From Moringa oleifera (taxonomy: Eukaryota; Streptophyta; Magnoliopsida; Brassicales; Moringaceae), in contig JAJFZO010000356.1 of assembly GCA_021397835.1 (NCBI GenBank), forward strand, positions 960,479 to 1,024,478: a stretch of DNA of 64,000 nt, written 5' to 3'. Both the position numbers and the translations under genes were made by a program. Position 1 is the first letter of the stretch. The number at the start of each line of letters is the position of its first letter. This document shows, one piece after another, positions 53,801-64,000 of this stretch. Below the pieces are notes generated by a model. It was not told the origin of the DNA. It did not search any database and was given only the letters and a program-made list of their open reading frames with translations.

Positions 53801-56800
53801 CCAATCTTGTAACACCATCTGAAGCCTGCAGCACAAGTCAATTCAACTAAGAAACATGCAATCTTGAGCTAAAAGACAAAATTTCACTTAAAAATTACTT
53901 TGTGTAACATACAAATTTGTTCATCCATCTTGGAGAAAACATTTCATTTACAGTGATGGCATTGTAACCATAAGTCAGAGGTGAAACCCAGTAACCCCAT
54001 TGCCACCACTTTGGAATTTGACCTGTCACCAACCAAGCAACACTCTTCAGTAAATTCATTCTAACTGCCAATAAAGCCTTCTTAATTAAATTATGAAATT
54101 TAGAGGATGATGGGTCATAGGCTAACCATAAGGAAGGATGAAACCTCCTAACAAGAACACAAGGAGGAGAGTTAAAGCTCCACCAGTATTGGCAATGATC
54201 ATGGTTCTACAGACTCCAGCAATGAGCCTAAATATCCCAGCAGCCATTTGTTGGACCAAGAAGATCAACAGCAGTTGCTTGAAGAATCTGGCAATGGGTA
54301 TCAAACAAGAACGTTAATCTATATATGATCTTATAAATCTATGATACGTGGAAAAACTTCAAACCATGGCATGATCAAGTTTACCTGCTAGCCTCAGGTG
54401 CAAACCCCATTGAGTAATACGTCATAACCATCCAAACAACAGATTCCAAGACGGAAATGGGTACCCTGAGCAGGAAAGTTGGGATGGTGAAAGCCCAGGG
54501 AGGATGGAACATAAGGTCTCTCTGCTTGTAAAAGACGGGCAGCCTACTGATCATGAGTGATAGCTCAGCAAAACCATTGAACATGTTGATGATCAAGGAG
54601 AACAAGAGAGCACCAATATACAGAGCCCCGTCGTTCTCATTCCTCGTATGCATTTTAGTCCTTATGAACACTGTGGCTCCAATAGCTGCGACAATGATGA
54701 TTTGAACGGTCTTGAAGATGTAAAGGAATGAATTTCTCTTGATGAGTAGCCATTCCTTGTCCCAGCAGGCCTTGAGCAGTTCCATTTTGGGGACTGAATA
54801 TTTCTTGAATACAAGGGCTGCTTTATGCCCTTGAGACTTATTGTAAGGAACCGAGAGCTCGTTCTCTAGTCGCATGCCTACATGGAAGCTCTTGAACTTG
54901 TTTGCAAATTCACTGACAGAAATGTATCTGTATGGCTTGCTCCTGTCTGCCCAGTATTGCTCTTGGTCCTTTTTTGAGGTCACCTGTCAGACAAATTTCA
55001 CTGATTAACCATGCTTCTAATTAAACAGGGTTGGGTTCGACCGGTTTAAAGTCTAAATTGGGTTGAACCCAGCACTGTGAACCATATAAATGGGCTCAGT
55101 GTTTCAGGCCTTCAGTCTTCCTTATGGGGTTTCATAGGGTTACTGTAGAATATACTATCACAGTGATAGTATCATGATGCATACCTCTTGTAAGAAATCA
55201 GCGGTCCCCTTTCTCTCAGGGCATTTGAACCCACAACTCTCAAAGAACTGGAGTATGTGCTCCCGTGGGCCCTGGTACACAATCTGGCCCTCCGACAAGA
55301 GTATGATATCATCGAACAGATCAAAAGTCTCGGGTGCGGGCTGGAGCAAGGACATCAAGATTGTAGCCTCCGTAAGATGCACAATCTGCTGCAAGCATTT
55401 CACTATTTGAAATGTGGTGGAGCTATCTAGACCCGTTGATATCTCATCCATGAACAGTGTCTTCGTGGGCCCAACAATCATCTCTCCTGTTAATCAACGA
55501 AGAATCCATTTAACAGAATGCCAAATAACACTATTTATCCTTAATTCCAGTTCATGTTAAGTTAATAATCAAATGGCCCGGCAGGTAAAGTACATTCCAT
55601 TAAGGTTAATTAATATTACTTTACACTTCTTTTGACCATATTTCATTTAAAATTTATAAATGCCATCTTCTTCAATCTCCACTATAGTTTTGGAAGATAA
55701 CTTATTGTTTTATATCATGGTTTACCATGGGATTATTCGTTTGGAAAAGACCACGAAGTCAGCGTTGGTTGGATATTTTAGGCAATATGGAGAAATTAAA
55801 AAAAAAAAAAAGGTTTCGGGATATCTTCTAAAAAGTGTATCTCTTTTGTCTCTTTGTAAGAAGAATTGGGGTTAGGTAAAGAGATCAACTTTATGGGTTG
55901 GTGAATACAACACGTGAAGCTCTAGTTACCGCCTTTAATTAGCAATGGTAAGTAAATTTGAGTTCTATAGGCGAGCATACTAGCCCTGACAAACATAAAT
56001 TAATCTTTGAATCAAATAGCTTAAGACAGCAAATTAACCTGTTGTTACTCGCTTCTTCTGACCACCGGATATCCCTCGTTGCATCTCGTCTCCAACAATG
56101 GTGTCCTTGCATATATCAAGTCCTAATAACTGTCCCCCAGAACATGAACTAGTTAGCCCTAATTAATTACTGTGATATAATGTGATCATTACTGAAGGGT
56201 AATTTAGAATATGCATCATGGATGACAAAGAAGTGGTTAACCAGCTTCAAAAAAAGAAAATTGCATAATTACTAGAGAAGAAAGAAAGGGCATGTGCATG
56301 GCCCAGCCTATCCATTAACAAAGATTATGGGTGGAGAGCAATCAGAGAGTAGGTGAGGAGGAGAAATTCTGGACTACAAGTTAAAAGAGATGGGTATCCT
56401 GTTAGGTGCATTGTCTGAATCCGATTTCGTCCCAAAAGTCAATAAAAGGAAGCTCAATTGCACGTCATCTTCCAATTTGTGGAGACCATATTTTTCCGTG
56501 TTTTCATATGTAAATGTCTTTGTTCATGCAATTCTGAACTTACTTTGAGTGTGTAATCAGTGATGAGGCTGCTTTGGACTCCTTTCATCGCAGTTGCCTG
56601 AAGTCAGTGTACACATAATATATAAGAATTCAAAAGAAATCCATAATTGGCAGCTCTATTTAAATGAGTTGGTGTACATGTACTTGTAGTTTAATTAATT
56701 ACCTTCATGAAGAGGTCTACTTCTGCCTCAGGGTAAATTCCAGCATCCTTTTCTCGTCTAGCAAGCTCGCTTAGGAGTTCTAAGTAACAAATGATGATTC

Positions 56801-58522
56801 GATTATTAATTAGCAAGTTAACCAGGCATCACATACCAAATATAACTAGTAATTGATAATTTTGATTAGGTAGCTAGGTCTGGATATAATACCATAACGA
56901 GTCCCGACTCCTTGGCATCTTGCAGAGAAATCAAGGGTTTCCTTTACGGTCATTTCTCCAACATGAACATCATTTTGGCTAATGTATGCGGACGTCTTTT
57001 GTGGTACAAATTCGTTGAGTCTATGCCCATTGTATGTCACTTCTCCTCTAACCTGTTCCATCCAAAAGTTCATTGTACCATTAATTTCTAGCGATTACAA
57101 TAATTAACCTCAAGAAATTTCATGTCATTAGTTTTATTTAATCTAGTCATTGGAAAGATTGGAAATTGACCTTTAAGCTTGGGTCCAACTTTCCTGCCAA
57201 TGCCAGCAAAAGGGTTGTCTTACCAGAAGATGGTGGACCTAACAAAAGGGTCATCCTGTAATTAACAATAAGAATTAGCATCACATTAGCAGGTGTAATT
57301 AAGATAAAATTTGGGGGGGAAAAAAAAGGAAGCAAGTAATCAATTAGTTAAGTCAGATTATACCTTGATGGTTTTACGATCCCGGATGCATCTTTAAGGA
57401 TAGTGAGCTTGGTTCTCTTCGCTAATCTAATCCCTAGCATACCGAGACCTGATTCCAGGATGTTTCGGGCAACATTTGGAAGTGTAGGAAGAGCTCTGTT
57501 GCCAATGTGGCAATCGGCTTCGATCGTTAAATGCTCGAACCTAACTTCGACTGTCGGAAGTCGAATTCCAACTCTGAAAATCATAAGAAAATTCCAAAAA
57601 GTAAGAGTCAAGAAATAGATTGCTAACATACTTAATTAAATGTTTAGCTGACAACGGGTGCTAGTGAAGTTCAACGAAACAATCTAATTAGTTGTTGTAC
57701 TTATAGCTAACAGTAATTATTTAATTAGTGAATCCTGCGGTAGCTCAAAGAGGACTTTGGATGGAACGAAGATCTAACAGGAACTATTTACTTGAATAGA
57801 ATGATGTGTAAATATTTGAGCCCAAAACATGATTAAGATTACTAATCATCATTAATTAATGCTTTGTGTCACTTAAGATTCTCTCATCAAGAAAAACAAG
57901 CATGTAAAAATTCTTCCATTGATTTAATTCGTTTGTCTCTCACTCGTGTCAGAAAATAGAATGGTTTCACAAATACAACAAACATATATGAACACCACTT
58001 TTTTTTTTTTTGTGTGTGTGTGCTTTAAATGAAAAAAGAAGAAGATAGAAAGAACAGCAAAAGGAATATAGGAGCAGGGCAGAAGGTTGAAGAAAGAAAC
58101 AAATTAAGAAAGAAAGCAGAGAGAAGTTACTTGTCAATTCTGTTTCTGAACTTCTTCAAGAACTTCTCGTTATCTTCCTCTGCAACCTTAAAGAGCATGT
58201 CGATGAACTTCTGACGATCGTTCATGTCAAGCTTTGTGACATCAACTTCTCTGTGCACCGCCTTGTTTCCAATGATCTCGTGATCCACGAAAGACTGCAT
58301 GATACTTGTTCTTAGGCGATCGTAGGTCGGCAGCTTCTCTATTGCAGCCCATTTGAGGGCTTCCTCATCTTCATCGATGCGGCTGTTTCTTCTTGAGTGC
58401 TTAGCGCTTGCAAACATTTCTTCCATGCTCCAGCTTGCCCTGCTCATGCTTCTGCTTATGCTGTTGCTCATGATGCGGCTTGATCGCCTGCCTGAGGCTC
58501 GTGCTTTCTCTACACCATCCAT
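50804..58522 (-). CDS. ABCG36: PDR-type full-size ABC transporter, ABCG36/PEN3-like
   Basis: Plasma-membrane ATP-driven exporter. In Arabidopsis the close relative ABCG36/PDR8/PEN3 works in pathogen defence, auxin-precursor and cadmium export. Twenty coding exons on the minus strand give 1498 aa: 58522-58131, 57573-57364, 57255-57171, 57052-56893, 56779-56703, 56597-56544, 56129-56039, 55486-55185, 54983-54385, 54287-54127, 54022-53913, 53825-53672, 53560-53405, 53325-53150, 53053-52721, 52625-52251, 52159-52026, 51922-51695, 51595-51169, 51076-50804. Order is NBD1-TMD1-NBD2-TMD2, with Walker [10 protein letters not shown] near 207, signature ISGGQKKR near 345, [10 protein letters not shown], Walker [10 protein letters not shown] near 941, signature LSTEQRKR near 1048, [10 protein letters not shown], and C-terminal [13 protein letters not shown]. 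The Ser/Arg-rich N-terminus (about 8-50) and the Lys/Glu-rich linker of exon 13 are possible phosphorylation regions. Assignment between ABCG36 and its paralogues ABCG29/35 is by remembered similarity only. Confidence 0.96.
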
Positions 58523-58561
58523 GTTTTTTTGTTTCTTGTATTTCTCTATAGAAAGCGAAAC

Positions 58562-58855
58562 CTACACCAGAACATAACCAACGGAACCAGATTAGAATAT
58601 TTGAAAGGGAACTTGAAGAGTGTTAGTGGCTCTGTTTTGGTTGCCAAGAAAAGGTGCAGAAGGAAAAGAAGTGAAAAGCTTCGATTGTTGTCCGAGTTAA
58701 AAAACAAAGAGAGGTGAGGTGAGCTTTTCATCAACGCTTTGAAAGCTAAACCTCAACCGAGGCTAAATGCAACGATGAAACATTTTCTCTTGCCTTTCTC
58801 AGCAACCAAACAAATTAAGGGCAGGAAACTGCATGGAAATGAAGTGCTTACTTAC
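58562..58855 (-). other. ABCG36: Likely 5' UTR intron of the ABC transporter gene
   Basis: On the gene strand a strong donor (CAGTCG then GTAAGTAAGC, boundary 58856/58855) and an acceptor (GGTGTAG, boundary 58562/58561) bracket 294 bases. The acceptor is 39 bases before the ATG. The upstream leader exon would run from about 59050 to 58856 and is pyrimidine-rich. 5' UTR introns occur in several PDR genes. Transcript data would settle it. Confidence 0.6.
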
Positions 58856-59075
58856 CGACTGACAGAACGGAATAAAAATGAAACGGAATTCTTGTTTCTC
58901 ACTTGGAGGGAGAGGGAGAGAGAGAGAGCGAGGATGGGTTGGTGAAGCTCGTGAGCTCCTTTTTTGTCAGTAATTTGGCTGATTTCCTCCCCAAGAATTG
59001 TTGAGAAAGTCTCCCTCTCTCTCTCTTTCTCTTGCAGAGAGAAATGTGCCTGCTGAAGAGAGAGGCAGTTATGTC

Positions 59076-59084
59076 TATATATAT
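59076..59084 (-). promoter_or_regulatory. ABCG36: TATA box candidate of the ABC transporter gene
   Basis: The gene strand reads CATATATATAG about 30 bases upstream of a pyrimidine-rich stretch that would form the leader exon ending at the 58856 donor. Confidence 0.45.
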
Positions 59085-59353
59085 GTACACACACATGCAA
59101 GTGTGCAAGTAAAAGAGCGGACGAAACAGCACTACACACTTGTTGGATATAATTTTCAATTTAAATATTAAATAAAGTGAACCAAATGCCAAAAAAGAAA
59201 AATGTGAGGGAGAGAGATGTCTTTTCAATGACTGAAGAGTATTCAAATGTGATAGGCCGGGCGAGTTTCGTCGGCCCTTCATGCCACTTGTTCATCATGG
59301 AAAATTGTTGATACCGCTCCTTCCTTCCACAAACTTAATCCACTCTTTCTATT

Positions 59354-59359
59354 CACGTG
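59354..59359. promoter_or_regulatory. G-box CACGTG upstream of the ABC transporter gene
   Basis: A CACGTG palindrome lies about 270 bases upstream of the TATA candidate. The role is inferred from position only. Confidence 0.3.
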
Positions 59360-60958
59360 ATTGTCATGTGCCACTTATTAACACCACTATGTGTAAAGTA
59401 AAAAATAAAAATGAAAATATATAATTGGAGTTTTCTTTTATACTACTAATGATTTGTTTACATTTTGTCGAATATACAAAAACATTTTCAAAATAAGTAA
59501 GTTATAGGTTAAATATAAAATGATATTCTTAACCTATATTCATTTTTTTTTTATGTTATATGAATTGAATAAATTGTATATTTAATATTTTAATTTGCTT
59601 TCATTTAAATCTATAGTTAATTATTTTTAAAAGAGTTATTTAAATTAAAAATTTTATATAATCAATTTTACCTCAATTTTTTTAAAGGTATAATGAATTA
59701 TTCAAGTTAACATTATACAAAATTTAAATATTTTATGAGTACTAAAATATATATATTTTTATTTTTTGCTATAAAAATTTAAAAAATTTATAAAAATAAT
59801 TAATGAGTTGAAAATTTTCTAAAAATAAAAGAGAAAGTGAAAATAAAATATAAAAATTATTTTTTAAATATCTTGATAATGAAAATATGTTTAATTTTTA
59901 ATAATTATTAACTATTAATCCAATTAATATGTATATGGAAGAATCACGATAACTTATTTGATGTGATATCGATGCCATTGGCATAGCACCCACTAAAAGT
60001 AGAGAGGGCAAAATTTAGAATTGGAAGATTTTTAATTTGTAATAGAAAAAGGTAGTTTCCAACTTCTACTAAAGTTGGAGCTGAGATAAGATGAGAATTA
60101 GAAAGGTTAGGTGGGGTTATATTGTTTGTTCATGAATGATGTTTATTTCCAAAGTTGGTTGGTGTAGTTGTTAATTTGTTTGTGTAAGAGAGTTTTGGTG
60201 CATTGTACCATAACTCTACTATGCAGGTTCAGCTGCCTAGCACCTCTTCCTCTCTCTTTCACCTTTTTTTTTTTTTTAATTTATTTTGGGACACCTTTTA
60301 GGACCATAGTCAAGTGGCATGATTAAAAAAATATGTGCAAATTATGCATGTGATTCTCTTTTGCTGTCAAATTTAAGGTGTAAGGCATTATACCATCTAA
60401 GTATGCCTTCTCAATTCCATGATTGCCAGGGTATAAGATTAATAAAAAAAATCCCATTATATTTTTTAATTTAAATATTTTTGTATAAGGTTTTATATTT
60501 AAAACTAAATGAATAAATCATATTAATTAAGATATTATTAGTAAAAATAAGCTGATTAAATCATTTTTAATTAAGAGTCAACATGAGAGAAAAAAATTGC
60601 ATGCGCATGTGGTTGGTGTAACACCGGATTTCATTATTGATTAGGGAACACGGTTTGGGATTACAACTTAACTTGTGATTGACTATAAAATTAAAGTGGA
60701 TGTTGAGCTTCTGGCCATGTGTCCTTTGGCATGATGGTAAGGGACAATTATTCTCACAATAGGCAAACAAAACATTGAAAAACATAATTTATATGATATC
60801 TAGGGTCCACTACTGTCCTAAAATGAAGAAACCCAAAAGGAAAATCAGTACTTATCCTAATCAATATAGTTATAATAATCTCGCAATTAAATTACCCATA
60901 ATGTTGAATTCACATTGCCGTCTTAATATCTTTACACACCAAGTTTAACATTATTTTC

Positions 60959-61016
60959 ATGTTAAAAGAGAATCTTTTTTTCAGAATATGTTAAAAGAGA
61001 ATCTTTTTTTCAGAAT
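60959..61016 (+). repeat. Perfect 29 bp tandem duplication
   Basis: 60959-60987 and 60988-61016 are identical (ATGTTAAAAGAGAATC, then seven T, CAGAAT). Identity implies a recent event. Confidence 0.97.
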
Positions 61017-61457
61017 ATTTTCAACGCCAAATATATTTTTAATTATTTTACATCAAATTGCTGCTATGAATATTGTTTTAATAATAACTATCAATAAATA
61101 GTATCTATAATATTAATTAATTAATTTAAAATAATAAAATAATTAATTTAACTTAAACTTTTAATTACTTCGTTCTAAATAAATAACTGTTATATAATAC
61201 ATTATATTTTTAAATATTTTTAAATTATTTATTTATTAATTTAATTAAATATTTAAGCATTATTAATAATTCAAATAAAATAAAATTATATATTAAATAT
61301 TAATCTTATTTTAAAATTTTTGATTAGATATTTTCAATTATATAATTTTTCATAATATTATGATGTGTATATTAAATTGTTTATTAAAAATATATTTTAT
61401 ATAAAAAATAAAAAATTTATTAATCTAATAATTTTTTTTTTAAGTACAAATGGTGCT

Positions 61458-61620
61458 TACTGCACCAATTTGATGAACTCAATCTGCCTTTTCATTGGAG
61501 CTTTTTCTTCTAAAATTGAGCATCAAATTCCTATTTTGATGTAGAATTGTTGCTGCACCAATTTAATGAAGTGAATTTGCGGCTCTTTTTTCCAAAATTA
61601 AGTATCAAATTTCCATTGTC
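61458..61620 (+). repeat. Diverged ~93 bp tandem duplication
   Basis: CTGCACCAATTTGATGAA at 61460 and CTGCACCAATTTAATGAA at 61553 start two copies that continue through 'gctttttcttctaaaattga' / 'gctcttttttccaaaattaa' to ATCAAATTCCTATT / ATCAAATTTCCATT. The second copy is shorter. Confidence 0.85.
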
Positions 61621-64000
61621 TTCATTGCAGTCGGCCAGACTACCTCACCAAATTAGTCCCACGAGAAAAAGACTTACGTAAGTGTTGCACCGTAGGAGAT
61701 TAGTTTATTTTATCTTATCAAATCATTAGTAATATATGTAATTAAAAGTTTTGTTGATAATTAATATTGCACATATGATTGGGTTAAATAGGTTATTATT
61801 AAAGTATATTTTAAAATAAAAATTATAATAAATTATGTATTTATAATTTTTTTAAAATAAGTTCTTATAATTTTTTTAAGTAATTTTGCAAATAATATTT
61901 TTTGATTGGGTATAAATTCAACATTAGTTGTTTTGAATTTTTTAAGAAGATATTATTTAAATTAAAAATTTATATAAATAAATTTGACTTGGTATTTATT
62001 ATATATGTAAAAAAAAATGTTCAAGCTATCATTATAAAAAAATTCATAATTTTTTTGAATGTTAAAAATATTTTATAATTTTTATTTAAATTTTTAATCA
62101 TTTAAAATTGAACAAATATTTTAATAATTTAATTTTTTATTATGATTTGAATATTTTTTTATATATGACCGAAAATTTTTGTGTCTAAATTGATTGCGGA
62201 AAATCATGTATTTAAATTACTCTTTAAAAAAATTAAAGACAATAATTAATTTAGACAAACTTAATATTTTATATTAAAAATAATCCAAAAAATAACAAAA
62301 TTTTAATTAAAAATAAAATAATAAAAAACCTATTTTAATATTAATATTTATTTTAATTATTTTTATAATCCCAAGCAAACATGTGTTAAAGCCCTAGGCA
62401 GGAAAATTATGGATTAAATGAAAGCTGGCGATGAGTGGCTAACCAATGACCAGTTTGCCAGAGGAAGTGGTCAAAAGACAATGAAAAGTTGCAGTGCTTG
62501 GTAATCAACTACTACTTGCCTGTCACCCAACAAACTGTATAATATAATTTCAATGGAATTGAATAATTAAAATCATTTGGATTCATATTTGGGCAAAATC
62601 ATTTGGATTATTTCAAAGATTTTGACTTGAATGCCTGATTTTCTTTATGTTAAACTAATTTTCTGCCTTAAAAAAATTAAACAAAATTAATTAACTCAAC
62701 CACTACACTAATTCATATTATCCATTACCATTTAGTAATTTAAACAATCTTAAGCCTACTGAATTAACGTTCTTTTGTCCTTTAATCAAGTAGAAAAAGA
62801 AAACATTAGCGTAGTGATTAATCAAAACCACACATTAATAGAAGTTGAAAAAGAAGGGTCATCAACCACATCAGGAGCCAATTGATGCAAACACAGACTC
62901 TTATGGCATGGAACCAATGACAAAGCCGTGTGAGGGCTACCCCCAATTATAGTTCGGGATAATTTTGTTTTAAAAAATTAAAAAATTGTATTTTTTTATT
63001 GTTTAAAAAACCTTTAATTTTTTTGTTGAATCCACCTTGATAAAAAGTTAGCCATCTTTTAAAAAAAAGAAAAAACAAAAATCCTGAATTTGTCACAGCT
63101 TGGAGCTGAAAAATAATGTCGTTTTTCTTGGTGGGTATTGAGAAGTTAGCTCAATAAGATTAATTAAGCAACAATATCTTCACTGGGTTACATTCCACCC
63201 AAGGAATTAAAAAAGGGAATTGAATGGGTTCATAAAGTGGCTCTTTGTGCTGAAGATGAAGATGGTTGAATGAGGCAAAGGAGGTTGTTGCCTTAGGTCC
63301 ACCTTGCTCATATGTATAATGGGGAAAAGGTTATCATCCTGTGTTAGGTGAAATTAAGTAGAGATACAGCAAAGTGTATCAACAACACTTTTCTTGTGTG
63401 ACCTTGCTCTTCTCATTAATTTAATTAACTAATTACTTTTTTTTATTGAAATTAAAAAATAAGTTGATTATATTAGAGGAACCTATCTTTTAGGTGCAGT
63501 ATAAAATTAATATCTACATAAAAATTAGCATTAAGTTATGATTTATATAATATGTAGTTTACAATGTGAGACTTCGTCAATAAAATTTATTAGAATTAAC
63601 TGTGTGGCTTGTTCACGTGATATGCATACGCTTGTTAAGTGTGCAATTACATTAAAGACCTTTTCATCACTGTAAAATAAAGCAGAATTGCTCATGAACG
63701 AATCCGTGAAATTTTTCTCTTCATCCATCAAATTCTAGCATCGGTTGTTGTTGAAATCCAAGACTTAAGTACGCATCTTTTAACTCCTTCACTTCGTTGT
63801 TTTTTTACGTACCAATTGAGTTAAATGACTATAAATTCTTATCAATTAAACAACAAGAAAGGAAATTTTTTGTTTTTTAGGATTTTCAAATTGAAAAATT
63901 TTAGTTCTTAAAATCGAAAACTTTTAGTTTTCGAAATCCATCACTTGAATCCAATGCAAATAATATTTATCAATTGGGTGATTGGGTTTTCAAAATCTAC

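Larger units (their letters stand above)
59400..64000. other. AT-rich intergenic region at right edge
   Basis: No gene, RNA or coding retroelement remnant was recognised. Blocks at 59560-59930 and 61020-62340 are extremely AT-rich and share motifs with similar blocks elsewhere in the window. The segments 62380-62530 and 63180-63400 are less AT-rich but have no open frame of note. Confidence 0.6.

Noticed and set aside
58852..59282. Minus-strand open frames with Leu-Ser repeats
   Set aside because: They translate the CT-rich leader of the ABC transporter, not protein-coding sequence.

Overview
The window looks like nuclear DNA of a flowering plant, probably a woody core eudicot. It is AT-rich, its genes are split by many GT-AG introns, and about a third of it is decayed LTR retrotransposon. 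I cannot name the species. Three intact genes, all on the minus strand, could be assembled exon by exon with intron phases that agree. I see no bacterial-style operon, CRISPR array, rRNA or convincing tRNA.

Layout. 1-~13300: a heavily mutated Ty3/gypsy element of the Tat/Ogre type on the plus strand. It enters from beyond the left edge and carries an extra 5' ORF, gag, protease, reverse transcriptase, RNase H, a second RNase H and the C-terminal half of integrase. A 3' non-coding tail follows that is full of tandem arrays, including a ~190 bp higher-order repeat and a degenerate telomere-like stretch. 15050-18651: a three-exon CCHC-knuckle/1R-MYB (SHAQKYF) transcription factor of 352 aa, closest by memory to Arabidopsis At3g16350. 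19000-25070: AT-rich intergenic DNA with a few GC-richer islands. 25071-29941: a second Ty3/gypsy element on the minus strand, with both LTRs, a primer-binding-site relic, gag and protease but no recognisable reverse transcriptase or integrase. 32912-39035: a 20-exon plastid-type NADP-malic enzyme of 642 aa. 44527-48854: a 4.3 kb degenerate Ty1/copia element with both LTRs, PBS and near-matching 5 bp target-site duplications. Its gag/protease lies in the opposite orientation to its reverse transcriptase. 50804-58522, with a 5' leader to about 59050: a 20-coding-exon full-size PDR/ABCG transporter of 1498 aa, ABCG36/PEN3-like. 59300-64000: AT-rich intergenic DNA with two short tandem duplications.

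The three genes have unrelated roles: transcriptional repression, malate decarboxylation in the plastid, and plasma-membrane export. Nothing in the sequence ties them into one system. The less ordinary content is in the retroelements: the higher-order array of the Tat-like element, the pol-less gypsy element with its own short-period array, and the internally inverted copia element. I found no convincing new biological system.
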